Assembly (NCBI GenBank): GCA_964651475.1
Contig: CAZYXV010000029.1
Span: forward strand, 1 to 44,041
Length of the DNA: 44,041 nucleotides
Origin: JBGSMF01 sp964651475
GTDB lineage: Bacteria; Chloroflexota; Anaerolineae; Fen-1058
Direction of reading: 5' to 3'
The notes below the pieces were generated by a model. The model had not been told where the DNA came from. It ran no database searches and was given only the letters and a program-made list of their open reading frames with translations. The stretch's first letter is position 1, and each line of letters starts with the position of its first letter. The position numbers were made by a program, and so were the translations under genes. Below are positions 23,803 to 32,367 of the stretch, piece by piece.

Positions 23803-25833
23803 TTAATGGTTAACTGTTAACGGCTGGTTACCTGGTTTAGCCGGTGGTGGCGATTGCGGCTCGGCCGGCGGCGATTCAGGCGTTGCGGCTTGTGATTCTG
23901 GCGCGGCGGGTTGCGCTTTCGCCGTCTGCGGTTTGGCTTCAACCGCCAGGACGGGCGGTTCAGCAGGGTGCGGATTGGCAGCGGCCGGTTTAGCCAACTC
24001 TACGCCGGCAAGCGCCTCGGGCGCGGCCGTCTGCGCGGGCTGCCCGCCCAGGCGCGGCTCGGGCTGCGGCAGCGCTCCCAGGTATTGATCGAGAAACGAG
24101 CGCGCTTCGGGATGGTCCACGTGCAGCGCCTCGTCGTATTCGCCTGCTGGGGCGGGCGGCTCGTAGCGCACCGGCCGGCGCACGCCAAATAATTCAAAGA
24201 AACGCGAAATGCCCACGAGCAAGCTGTAGCGATATTCTTGCATCCTGAGCGACTGCCACTCGACGATGGAGGCCATGGCGCCCTGCACGCGCGCCTTGTC
24301 GCGGACAATGCGGTGAATTTGCGTCGGCTGACGGTAGCCCAACGGCGAAAGCAGCATGGCATGCGCTGCCAGAGCCAAAATGCTGAACGAGATCAATACT
24401 ATCCAGCCGCCCTCGGCCCACTTGCCAACGATCTGTCCAACAAAGACCAGGCCACCCAAGGCGGCAGCCAGCGTCGCGCCAGCCACGCCCCAGGCGCGCT
24501 TGCGGCCCGTAAAGTTATGGAGAATGTGCTGCCGAATTGCCAGGCCCATGATCGTGATAGGCATGAAAACGCCTACGCCATAGTAGGGCGCTGCGAGTGT
24601 CACCTTTCCACGCACAATGAACATGATAATCACCGCTGCACAGAACGTGATTGTGACCGAGCGGGTGAACGTGCCGCGCGGGTCGCGGTAGACGATAACT
24701 TCGGGAATCTCGCCAATCGCCACATCGCGCCACTCGGTGGCCTGCGCATCTTGCAGCGCCGTCATTGAAGCCGCCGCCAGCAAAGCCACCGCCAAAATCT
24801 GATAAACCCAGAACAAGAGCGTGCCGCCATCTCCAAATTGTGCAAAGCCAATGTAGGCCAAGTTGCCCACAAGCGAGCGGCCGAGCGTCCCTTCAAAGAC
24901 GTTAAAACGGATCGCAAAAGTAGTTAGGAAGAACGTGGTTAGCCCGCCATAAAACAAAAACGAAGTTTGTACAAAGCGGCCAATGCCCGACTTGCCACTG
25001 AAAAAGTTCCATAGCCAGTTAAATCGCTGCATGTGCTGCTTGCCCCATTTGACCAAGCGCACGTCTTCGTTGATGACGAACTGGATGCCGTTGGACATGG
25101 CTTCCAAACCGCTGAGCGCCACCATGCCTTTCATCGAGGCCGTGAGCAAATGGTACAGCGCCTCAACAAGCGAGACCGCATGTGGCGCTTCAGTTGCCGG
25201 CACAGGTGGGACCCCTTTGACATTGGCGATGAACAAGCCAATCGCCATGATAATCGTCATTTGAATAAAGATGGCTAACATCGTAAATGTTACCCGCGCC
25301 GATTCGCCGCGCCCGCGAATGGTAATATACCAGGTGATTGCGGCCAGCCCCGCGCCCAGGGCAAAGTGCAGCCACCAGTATTTGCCATACAATCCCAAGA
25401 TCGAAAGCGCCTGGTCGCCGCCCGAAAGCGCCGAGACGACAATCGTGAGCGTATAATCCTGTATCAGCACAACGGCGACAATCAAGCTAAGTGTGGGCTT
25501 GAGGTAACGCATGGAAGCCGTGTAACTTCCGCCGCCTTCGTTAAAGATGCCCAGCGAATACATATAGAGCGCGCCAAAGACAAAATTTGCCAGCGCAATA
25601 ACGGCGGCAGCCAGATAACCATACTTTTCCAATCCATACGGATGCAGCGAGTGCATCATTTCACCTGTGGCGTAAAAATACGACGTAAAGTAATCCACGC
25701 CGAACAGCGCCACCGCCGCCAGCAAGCCAATCTGCCCCGCGCCGTGCACGTGCGCGTCTTCCTCTCGCTCGCGCGGCGCAGCCTTGTACGATAAGACTAT
25801 GATTACGACTAAAAAAATGATAGAGAATAACAT
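23803..25833 (-). CDS. APC-superfamily permease with Pro/Ala-rich cytoplasmic tail
   Basis: 676-residue inner-membrane transporter of the amino acid-polyamine-cation superfamily with about 12 helices. Early segments GVDYFTSYFYATGEMMHSL and FNEGGGSYTASMRYLKPTLS match the unwound helix 1 and helix 3 region of KimA-type and related permeases. The final 120 residues are cytoplasmic and rich in Pro, Ala, Gln and Glu. Because it is followed by a cation pump and two TrkA/CeoB-type regulators, potassium is a more likely substrate than an amino acid, but this is inferred. I take ATG at 25833; a TTG two codons earlier is possible. It follows the unknown gene upstream by about 15 bases. Confidence 0.85.
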   Translation of the reverse strand: MLFSIIFLVVIIVLSYKAAPREREEDAHVHGAGQIGLLAAVALFGVDYFTSYFYATGEMMHSLHPYGLEKYGYLAAAVIALANFVFGALYMYSLGIFNEGGGSYTASMRYLKPTLSLIVAVVLIQDYTLTIVVSALSGGDQALSILGLYGKYWWLHFALGAGLAAITWYITIRGRGESARVTFTMLAIFIQMTIIMAIGLFIANVKGVPPVPATEAPHAVSLVEALYHLLTASMKGMVALSGLEAMSNGIQFVINEDVRLVKWGKQHMQRFNWLWNFFSGKSGIGRFVQTSFLFYGGLTTFFLTTFAIRFNVFEGTLGRSLVGNLAYIGFAQFGDGGTLLFWVYQILAVALLAAASMTALQDAQATEWRDVAIGEIPEVIVYRDPRGTFTRSVTITFCAAVIIMFIVRGKVTLAAPYYGVGVFMPITIMGLAIRQHILHNFTGRKRAWGVAGATLAAALGGLVFVGQIVGKWAEGGWIVLISFSILALAAHAMLLSPLGYRQPTQIHRIVRDKARVQGAMASIVEWQSLRMQEYRYSLLVGISRFFELFGVRRPVRYEPPAPAGEYDEALHVDHPEARSFLDQYLGALPQPEPRLGGQPAQTAAPEALAGVELAKPAAANPHPAEPPVLAVEAKPQTAKAQPAAPESQAATPESPPAEPQSPPPAKPGNQPLTVNH

Positions 25834-25848
25834 ACCCAAACCTGATCC

Positions 25849-26958
25849 CTAATCTCTGGCAAAAGCCTGCTCCAACACCTCAATTTCGGCCAGGAGATGC
25901 TTGCGCGTGGAGGGGTTGAGGCGCGTATCTTGCGCCACTTTGGCCTGTTCTTCGCGCGCGGCGCGCACCACAAAGGCGGGCACGAACATGATGCGCCCGG
26001 CCGGGATGACGTCCACTTTGCGGATTTTTACTTCGAGCAATTGATCGTCAAAATAAGGCAGGCTCAGGCTCAGCCCCCGGTTGAGGTCGTGCGCCGCCGC
26101 GCGCCGCTTGATCGTGCGAACGATCTCGGCCGTCTTGTAGCGTGTCAGCGCCCGGCCCTGGTTGACGAGTTGCCCCAACATGCCGTAGCGCTTGCGCTGA
26201 TAATCTGGGTCGGCCACCACGTAAGGCGCAACCGAGACCGCCGCGTGCAACACGGCCACGAAGCGCTGCATCGAAGCAATGTGCGCCTCGGCCCCTTCGA
26301 CCGAATTCACCAACAAGCCGTCCGCCTCATCGAACGCCACCCACTGCGGCAGGTAAAAGCGACGCGACGCTGGCGTGTACGGCACCTGCAATTGCCCGCG
26401 CCCCGCATCCGCGTCTGCCACTCCTTCTTCGGCAATAGCATCGGTGGCGGCCGTAATTGCCGATTCAGGCTCCAGCCCATCGTCTACCGGCAAGGTGGGA
26501 ATCTCTTCGCCTTCTGCCGGCGCGTACCTCACCGAGCGGCCCGCCGGCAGCATGGCGTGAACGAGGTGCGTCGCCAGGCTGTAGCGGATCAGATCCGCGC
26601 TCACGGCTACAGCGCGATCAGGCGACCCCGCCAACTCGGCCAATCGTTGGCGCAGTCTCACGCCAAAATCTACGCGGATCACGCGCTCGAACCACCCTCC
26701 AATTATTTGCTCGCGGGATTCTGGCGGCACCGGCAGCGCCTGCCCCCCCGCGCCTTCTGCCACGCCGACTATGACCCGATCCGGCAGCGTAAAGCGCGCG
26801 TGCGGCAAGTGTTGGACAACGGCCTCGGCCAGTTGGCGGGCCTGCACTTCAAGAAAGCGCTGTACGATCGGCGACTGCGCTTCAAAAAGCAAAACCTGTA
26901 ATTCATATTCCCGCCGCAAATAGTCGCCGTGATTTGCGGACTGCATCAACTCATCCAT
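25849..26958 (-). CDS. unknown 369-residue soluble protein
   Basis: No family recognised. The protein has no signal peptide or membrane helix. It looks largely helical at the start (REYELQVLLFEAQSPIVQRFLEVQA), then holds a mixed core with DRVIVGVAEGAGG and VIRVDFGVRLRQRL. A variable acidic, Ala-rich linker lies near 170-195. A conserved-looking C-terminal half follows, with YLPQWVAFDEADGLLVNSVEGA, YKTAEIVRTIKRRAAAHDLN and LEVKIRKVDVIPAGRIMFVPAFVVRAARE. GGAGGG lies six bases before the ATG. It heads the APC-ATPase-TrkA operon, so a structural or regulatory role there is possible. A long palindrome sits just upstream. Confidence 0.85.
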   Translation of the reverse strand: MDELMQSANHGDYLRREYELQVLLFEAQSPIVQRFLEVQARQLAEAVVQHLPHARFTLPDRVIVGVAEGAGGQALPVPPESREQIIGGWFERVIRVDFGVRLRQRLAELAGSPDRAVAVSADLIRYSLATHLVHAMLPAGRSVRYAPAEGEEIPTLPVDDGLEPESAITAATDAIAEEGVADADAGRGQLQVPYTPASRRFYLPQWVAFDEADGLLVNSVEGAEAHIASMQRFVAVLHAAVSVAPYVVADPDYQRKRYGMLGQLVNQGRALTRYKTAEIVRTIKRRAAAHDLNRGLSLSLPYFDDQLLEVKIRKVDVIPAGRIMFVPAFVVRAAREEQAKVAQDTRLNPSTRKHLLAEIEVLEQAFARD

Positions 26959-26973
26959 CTTTTTCCCTCCATA

Positions 26974-27123
26974 CGTTTGATGTGAAATGAGTTTCTACCT
27001 TGTCATTGCGAGGCGCGAAGCGCCGAAGCAATCTCCTTAACCGTAGCAATGGGATTGCTTCGCCGCCCTTCAGGCGGCTCGCAATGACAAATCAAGGCAA
27101 GTAGCTCCATTTCACATCAAACG
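26974..27123. repeat. 150-bp MITE-like palindromic element with nested inverted repeats
   Basis: Outer arms CGTTTGATGTGAAATG (26974-26989) and CATTTCACATCAAACG (27108-27123) are exact complements. Inside them a second inverted repeat, GTCATTGCGAG ... CTCGCAATGAC, flanks GAAGCAATC-type sequence. Such TCATTGCGAG palindromes are widespread in unrelated genomes. The element ends 15 bases before the start codon of the unknown 369-residue protein gene, so it would form part of that gene's leader or promoter region. No transposase is linked. Confidence 0.85.
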
Positions 27124-27143
27124 CTCAATGTATCATCTCAAAA

Positions 27144-27203
27144 TGTAGGGGCGACTCTTGCGGTCGCCCATATGAGGGCAGGGGCAAGCCCTGCCACTAC
27201 CCC
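27144..27203. repeat. TGTAGGGGC-type palindromic repeat, two hairpins
   Basis: Starts with TGTAGGGGCGAC and contains GGGCGAC/GTCGCCC and GGCAGGGGC/GCCCTGCC as two consecutive hairpins, ending near CTACCCC. It shares its end with the 20225-20336 element. It lies in the gap between the unknown 369-residue gene and the small membrane protein gene; nothing else is seen in that 278-base gap except the palindrome beside it. Confidence 0.75.
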
Positions 27204-27236
27204 GGATTATTGAGAAGATACCGCTCAATGATATGT

Positions 27237-27776
27237 TTAGAAACCCGACCACGTCACGGTACGCTGCCCCAAGATTACGTGCGATGCGCCTATGGCGCCG
27301 GCAATTTCGTCAACCGTGCGCTCCGGCTCCTGGGTAAAAATATCCTGAGCCGAAACCCGGACGCCTTGCTCGGCTAGCCTGGCCCACACCCCTTCGATCC
27401 ACGATGGATCGAGTTCCGTTCGAGTCATCAGGTTGACGAGCAACACTGGCTTGTGAAGCTCGTGCGCGATGCGCGATGTCTCGTCTATGGCCGCCTGGGA
27501 AGGCGCGCCGCTCGAGGCCAACACGACGGGGTCCACAAATGGCCCGTATCTCTCGGCCAATGCTGGCGCGTCCACCTCGCGGTTCGTCCAGGCCGACCAA
27601 TACGCCAGCCCCAGGTACTCGACCGGCAAGCTCGCCAGCATCAAGATTTCGCGCCAGGGCGAATCAAAGTGAAATGTGATATAAAATTGTCCCGCCGTGA
27701 TGGCAACCAGGAACACGATTACCATCCCCGCGCTAATCACCGAATTGATCCATCCCGCCCGGCGCCAATGTTCCAT
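27237..27776 (-). CDS. single-pass membrane protein with universal-stress-like cytoplasmic domain
   Basis: 179 residues. Two hydrophobic segments (about 12-32 and a weaker one at 40-60) are followed by a soluble domain. That domain has VVLASSGAPSQAAIDETSRIA, HKPVLLVNLMTRTELDPSWI and EIAGAIGASHVILGQR. The alternating strand-helix pattern and the final A-x-x-VILG-R look like the end of universal stress protein folds, but the ATP-binding GxxGS is not seen, so this is tentative. I prefer the second ATG (27776), with GGGAG eight bases upstream, over one two codons earlier. It lies between the two transport operons, downstream of a terminator. Confidence 0.75.
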   Translation of the reverse strand: MEHWRRAGWINSVISAGMVIVFLVAITAGQFYITFHFDSPWREILMLASLPVEYLGLAYWSAWTNREVDAPALAERYGPFVDPVVLASSGAPSQAAIDETSRIAHELHKPVLLVNLMTRTELDPSWIEGVWARLAEQGVRVSAQDIFTQEPERTVDEIAGAIGASHVILGQRTVTWSGF

Positions 27777-27890
27777 GTTCATCGCTCCCTGTTTAATCTC
27801 AGGCCAGTCTGTGCTGTTTGTTGATTTGAGGGAATTTTAATGGATGGGTGTTTGGAAAAGGTAAAAAAGAGGCGGGGAGATGTAAAGAAT

Positions 27891-27961
27891 TTATAAAAAA
27901 TGAGCACCCTGAGCCAGTCAAAGGGTGCTCGCGAAAGCATCCTTCGACAAGCTCAGGATGC
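27891..27961 (-). terminator. tandem hairpins terminating the KimA-like gene
   Basis: On the minus strand GCATCCT...AGGATGC (27937-27961) is followed by TTTC. Then GAGCACCCT...AGGGTGCTC (27902-27930) is followed by ATTTTTTAT. The second is a textbook intrinsic terminator about 75 bases after the KimA-like stop codon. The first hairpin carries the common CCTTCGACAAGCTCAGGAT dispersed repeat. It separates the two potassium-related transcription units. Confidence 0.8.
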
Positions 27962-28002
27962 CCCCGCCGGGTAGTTACGGTCAATCTGCCGGCAACGCGC
28001 CA

Positions 28003-29841
28003 TCACTCTCGAAGGTGATAGGGAATATCAATAATGGCGCGCTGAAAGCCCTGGCGGCGGCGGCGATAGAGCAGCGCGGCCTTGAGCAGCCACGCCGTCT
28101 GGTTGTGCAGCAAGCCCTGCCACCAATGCGCCGGGATAAATTCAGGCAGCACCAGCACGGCCAATTGCCCATCGTTGTGCTGCCGATCGGTCTCGTCCAA
28201 AAAATCCAGCAGCGGCCCGACGATAGACCGATATGGCGAGGGCACAATCGCCAGCGGCACGTCCGGCCACCAGTGTTCCCACGTCTCCTGGATGCGTTGG
28301 CCCGCGCCTGGCTCCAACTCGACGTATACCGCCGTCACTTCCCTGGCAACGGAGCGGGCAAAAGCTATGGCATCCACAATTCCCCGGTGAACGCCCGAAA
28401 TGGGAATCACCACCCTGGGCGGCGGGGCCGGTCTGAGCGAGGGCGGCAGGCCACGCAGCGAAAGCTGCTTGCCGACCTGTTTATAGTGAGCGCGAATCTG
28501 GGACAAGATAAGCACTATTGCAGGAATAAGGAGAACAGTGATCCACGCGCCGTCTACAAACTTGCTGACGCCAATGATCACAAGCGCCGTCCCCGTGGCC
28601 AGCGCGCCCAAGCCATTGATGACGGCTTTTAACTGCCAGTGCGCTCCCCGCTCGCGCCGCCAATGGATCACCATGCCGGCCTGCGAAAGCGTAAACGCCA
28701 GGAACGCGCCGACGGCGAACAAGGGCACCAGGGCGTGCGTATCGCCGCCAAAGACCACGATGAGGACACCCGTGATCACCGATAAAACCGCGATGCCATT
28801 GGCAAACACCAGCCGGTCGCCTAAACTGGTGAGCTGGCGCGGCAAAAAGCCTTCGGAGGCCAGCAGCGCCGCCAGGCGTGGGAAGCCGGCAAAACTGGTG
28901 TTGGCCGCCACGGCCAAAATCAGCATAGTGCTGGCCTGAATCAATACGTAGCCTGGCCCGCTGCCCAAAATCCGCCGCGCCAGGGCCGAAAGAATCGTCT
29001 CTTGCGGCCCGGCCACCACGGCCAGGAATTGCGTCAGCCCGATGCTGCTCACGAACAACACGCCCATCAACAGCGCCATAACAATCAGTGTCCGGCCGGC
29101 GTTCTTGGGTTCGGGTGGGCGAAAGGCCGGGACGCCATTGCTGATGGCCTCGATGCCGGTGAGCGCGGTGCAGCCGGTCGAAAAGGCGTGCAAGACGAGA
29201 AATGTCGTCAGAGGCGCTGCCGCCGGCGGAGCAGAAACCGCCAGCGAGCCGGGACCGTCTATCAAGGCGCGCACCCCGCCATACGCCAGCATGGGGATAT
29301 ACGTAAACAAGAAAAGATAAACCGGAATCGCCATCACGGCGCCGCTTTCGCGCTGGCCACGCAAGTTGACGAGGGTGATGATGAGCAAGAGCAAGAGCGA
29401 TAAAGCAACGCGGTGCGGCCACAGAATCGGAAACGCCGACGCAATCGCCGCCACGCCAGCGGTCAGGCTCACCGCGGCATTCAACAAATAATCAATCAGC
29501 AGCGCCGTAGCCGCCACCAATCCCGGCAATATTCCCAAATTCATGCGCGCCACGATCCACGAACCGCCGCCCGAAGGATAGCCGTGGATGGTTTGAAAAT
29601 AAGATAACGCCACAATGACGAGCAAGCCGGCAATGGCCAGCCCGATAGGCCAGGCCATAGTCAGGCCAGCGCTTCCGGCGACAAGCAGCCCCAGGTAAAT
29701 TTCCTGGTTGGCGTACGCGATGGAAGAAAGCGCGTCCGGCGAAAACGCGGCCAACGCCCGCACCTTGTTCAGCCGCTCGTGGGCCAGCTCTTGGGTTGGC
29801 AAAGGAGAACCAAGCAACAGATATTTAATTTCACTCAGCAT
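28003..29841 (-). CDS. KimA-like potassium permease (APC superfamily)
   Basis: 612-residue inner-membrane protein with about 12 helices and a soluble C-terminal domain. The start (SEIKYLLLGSPLPTQEL, then KVRALAAFSPDALSSIAYA) and GYPSGGGSWIVARMNLGILP match Bacillus KimA and relatives, which are K+/H+ symporters controlled by cyclic di-AMP. The C-terminal 150 residues (VVIPISGVHRGIVDAIAFA and LDETDRQHNDGQLAVLVLPE) look like the universal-stress-like cytoplasmic dimerisation domain of that family. GAGG lies eight bases before the ATG. It follows kdpE by 21 bases, so a KdpD/E-like system probably drives it. Confidence 0.9.
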   Translation of the reverse strand: MLSEIKYLLLGSPLPTQELAHERLNKVRALAAFSPDALSSIAYANQEIYLGLLVAGSAGLTMAWPIGLAIAGLLVIVALSYFQTIHGYPSGGGSWIVARMNLGILPGLVAATALLIDYLLNAAVSLTAGVAAIASAFPILWPHRVALSLLLLLIITLVNLRGQRESGAVMAIPVYLFLFTYIPMLAYGGVRALIDGPGSLAVSAPPAAAPLTTFLVLHAFSTGCTALTGIEAISNGVPAFRPPEPKNAGRTLIVMALLMGVLFVSSIGLTQFLAVVAGPQETILSALARRILGSGPGYVLIQASTMLILAVAANTSFAGFPRLAALLASEGFLPRQLTSLGDRLVFANGIAVLSVITGVLIVVFGGDTHALVPLFAVGAFLAFTLSQAGMVIHWRRERGAHWQLKAVINGLGALATGTALVIIGVSKFVDGAWITVLLIPAIVLILSQIRAHYKQVGKQLSLRGLPPSLRPAPPPRVVIPISGVHRGIVDAIAFARSVAREVTAVYVELEPGAGQRIQETWEHWWPDVPLAIVPSPYRSIVGPLLDFLDETDRQHNDGQLAVLVLPEFIPAHWWQGLLHNQTAWLLKAALLYRRRRQGFQRAIIDIPYHLRE

Positions 29842-29862
29842 ATATCCATCCTCAACATCGTC

Positions 29863-30558
29863 CTAAACATCGTCTGCCGCAAAACGATAACCCACACCCG
29901 GCTCGGTCAAAATGATCGGCGGCTGCGTGGCGTCAGGGTCGAGCTTGCGGCGCAACTGGCTGACGTACACCCGCAGCGACTGCGTCTCGGCCTCGTAGCC
30001 GGCGCCCCACACGTGTTCCAAGATTTGATTGTGCGTCAGTACCCGGCCGGCGTTTGCCGCCAGGTAAGCCAGCAGCTTGTACTCGGTGGCCGTCAGGCGC
30101 ACGTCTTCGTCGCCACGCCTGACAATGCGCCGCGCCAGGTCAATCGTCACCTGGCCGGCGCGGATCACGGGTTCGGCCGGGCCGCCCGCGCGCGCGGCGT
30201 GACGCAAGGCCACGCGCAGCCGCGCCAGCAACTCGTCGGCGCCAAACGGCTTGGTCAAATAATCATCCGCGCCCAGGTCGAGCGCCGTCACCTTGTCGCG
30301 TTCGGCGTCGCGCACCGAAAGAACAATGATGGGCGCCGCGGACCATTCGCGCAGACTGCGGCATACCTCCAGCCCGCTCAACCTGGGCAGGTTCAAATCC
30401 AGGATAATGGCGTCCGGCAATTCGAGCGAGGCCTTGTCCAGCGCTTCCTCGCCATCGGCGGCGCTGACCACCTCATAGCCGTGCGCTGTCAGGCCGGCGC
30501 GCAGCGCGCGCAAAATCTGCGGCTCGTCGTCAACGATCAGGATCTTTGTTTTCTTCAT
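29863..30558 (-). CDS. kdpE: KdpE-like response regulator (OmpR family)
   Basis: 231-residue transcription factor. Receiver domain 1-120 with acidic pocket DDE at 10-12, phosphorylated Asp54 in IILDLNLP and Lys in DDYLTKPFG. Winged-helix DNA-binding domain 130-228 (LTATEYKLLAYLAANAGRVL, LRVYVSQLRRKLD, GVGYRF). The receiver stretch REWSAAPIIVLSVRDAERDK is very close to KdpE. I chose ATG at 30558, with GAGG nine bases upstream, which overlaps the kinase gene by 29 bases; a frame extending to 30627 is Cys/Arg-rich antisense-like sequence. No kdpFABC genes are nearby, so the KimA-like gene downstream is the obvious target. Confidence 0.93.
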   Translation of the reverse strand: MKKTKILIVDDEPQILRALRAGLTAHGYEVVSAADGEEALDKASLELPDAIILDLNLPRLSGLEVCRSLREWSAAPIIVLSVRDAERDKVTALDLGADDYLTKPFGADELLARLRVALRHAARAGGPAEPVIRAGQVTIDLARRIVRRGDEDVRLTATEYKLLAYLAANAGRVLTHNQILEHVWGAGYEAETQSLRVYVSQLRRKLDPDATQPPIILTEPGVGYRFAADDV

Positions 30559-32041
30559 TGGCCAGAACCTCGTCATCCGGCAACGGCAGCGGCAATCGGC
30601 CAGGCAGGAAAGGCAAGGTGAACACAAAACGCACTCCTCTATTTTCAGCTAGAGGGCTTTCCACCCAGATTCGCCCTCCGTGCGCTTCGACAATACCCTT
30701 GCAGATTGACAATCCCAGCCCCGTCCCCATATCAGGAGAGCGGCCTTCGGACACGCGGTAGAACTTGTCGAACAAGCGGGCGCGCGCCTCGACGGGAATC
30801 GCGGGCCCCTCGTTGGACACGCTCACCGTCACCTCCGTCTGACTGCTGCGCGCCGCGATTTCTATCACAGAACTTGGCGGCGCAAAGCGGATGGCGTTCT
30901 CCATCAAGTTCGTGAGCACGCGATCCACCTGCACATAGTCGGCAAACACCAGCGGCAAATCGTCCGGCCAATCCAGGCGCATCGTAAAGGCGGCGAGGCG
31001 GGACGAGGAGCGGCGCACTACCGCGCGAATCAATTCGTCCAAATCGCACCAGTCCGGTTTGAGCCTGAGCGCGCCGGCCTCGATGCGCGACATGTCGAGC
31101 AAATCGCCCACCAGCCGGTTCAAGCGATCCGACTCTTCGTTGATGGCGGATAATAAATCGCGGCGCGCGGAAGCCTCCAGCGCAACGTCTTGCAGCAAAA
31201 CCGTCGCCGACGCCTTGATGGCCGCCAGCGGCGTGCGCAAGTCGTGCGAGACGGACGACAAGAGCGCCGACTTGAGCTGGTCGCTTTCTTCGAGCAGGCG
31301 CGCACGGGCCGCCTCGCGCGCCAGCCTGGCCCGCTCGATGACCAACCCCGCCTGGGCCGCAAACGTCGTGAGCATTTGCAGGCTCGCCGGCTCGAGCATG
31401 ACGCCGGACGCGCGCGTCGTCAGGCGCAGCGTTCCCACCGGCGACTGGTTGGCCGTCAGCGGCACATCGAGCACGTGCCCCGCTTCCGGCTGCGGTCCGC
31501 CGCCGGCCGGCCAATAACGCACGTGTGATTGCAAGCTGCCGTCGGGAGCGATTAACAAGATTTCACAGCCGGCCAGGTCAAACACCTGGGCCACGTGGCG
31601 CGTGACGGAAGAAAGAATCTCATCCAGCCCGGCCTGCGCGCTCAGGGTGCTGCTCAGGCTGTAGAGCGTGGCCGATTCCAGTTCGCGGGCGCGCGCCTGG
31701 GCGGCGTGCTCGTTGGCAGCGCTGACCAGTTGCCCGACCAACACCGCCACGACCAAAAAGACGAGCAGCGCCAAAAATTCGTCGGGTTTCTTGACAGACA
31801 GTGTATAACGAGGGTCGAGGAAGAAATAATTGAACGCAAAAAAAGCCACCAACGACGCGGCCAACGCGGGCTGCACCCCCCAGCGGGTTGCCGCCAAAAT
31901 CACTGGCAGCAAAAACAGCAACACAATCACCGGCGTCGAAAGCCACGCGCGCGCCGTCAGCAACACCACCGTCGTCGCGGCGACGGCGCCCAGGCTGAGG
32001 GCAAACGCTACAAGCCCGTTGAGTTGTCTCCCACTTGGCAT
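30530..32041 (-). CDS. KdpD-like sensor histidine kinase lacking the N-terminal KdpD/Usp module
   Basis: 503 residues. Four membrane helices of the DUF4118 type fill residues 10-105 (with AATRWGVQPALAASLVAFFAFNYFF). A GAF-like domain covers about 115-240. The histidine phosphotransfer motif SHDLRTPLAAIKAS has His266, and the ATPase domain has NLMENAIRFAP and MGTGLGLSICKGIVEAHGG. Full KdpD proteins are near 900 residues and begin with a P-loop KdpD domain and a universal-stress domain that sense K+ and cyclic di-AMP. Those are absent, and no separate gene for them is next to it. The start at 32041 has a weak ribosome site. It overlaps kdpE by 29 bases. Confidence 0.92.
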   Translation of the reverse strand: MPSGRQLNGLVAFALSLGAVAATTVVLLTARAWLSTPVIVLLFLLPVILAATRWGVQPALAASLVAFFAFNYFFLDPRYTLSVKKPDEFLALLVFLVVAVLVGQLVSAANEHAAQARARELESATLYSLSSTLSAQAGLDEILSSVTRHVAQVFDLAGCEILLIAPDGSLQSHVRYWPAGGGPQPEAGHVLDVPLTANQSPVGTLRLTTRASGVMLEPASLQMLTTFAAQAGLVIERARLAREAARARLLEESDQLKSALLSSVSHDLRTPLAAIKASATVLLQDVALEASARRDLLSAINEESDRLNRLVGDLLDMSRIEAGALRLKPDWCDLDELIRAVVRRSSSRLAAFTMRLDWPDDLPLVFADYVQVDRVLTNLMENAIRFAPPSSVIEIAARSSQTEVTVSVSNEGPAIPVEARARLFDKFYRVSEGRSPDMGTGLGLSICKGIVEAHGGRIWVESPLAENRGVRFVFTLPFLPGRLPLPLPDDEVLANEENKDPDR

Positions 32042-32109
32042 GTCTATTGCGTTTTATGGCGGCGCCGTGGCCGCGCAAGCCCTTTCCCAGAGCAAAAATC
32101 AGCTAATGG

Positions 32110-32367
32110 CTAATCCAGTCCCAGGTTGGCAAACTGCCTGACCGCCGACAAGACCGCAAGCGTCACTTGCAAAGCCGCGCCAGGCTTGAAGGGGCGCGGG
32201 GCAGGCGCAGCGGGGCCTCGTTCCGCTTCGACCGAGCGAATATACAGGTATACCGCCCCAACACCTAAAAGCGCGCCTACTACTCCGCCTGCAGCGATCC
32301 ACTTGGTTTTCCAATCCACCCCGGTCGGCTGAATGGCTGTGGTGGATTCAGGTTCAATTTGCGTCAT
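32110..32367 (-). CDS. small membrane protein of unknown function
   Basis: 85 residues with a polar N-terminus (TQIEPESTTAIQPTGVDWK), one membrane helix with a Gly zipper look (WIAAGGVVGALLGVGAVYLYI, about 25-45) and a Pro/Ala-rich tail. The ATG overlaps the stop of the preceding small gene (ATGA). It lies 68 bases before the KdpD-like gene. Function unknown; a small partner of the kinase or permease is possible. The longer open frame to 32637 in this phase is a shadow of the gene before it. Confidence 0.75.
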   Translation of the reverse strand: MTQIEPESTTAIQPTGVDWKTKWIAAGGVVGALLGVGAVYLYIRSVEAERGPAAPAPRPFKPGAALQVTLAVLSAVRQFANLGLD

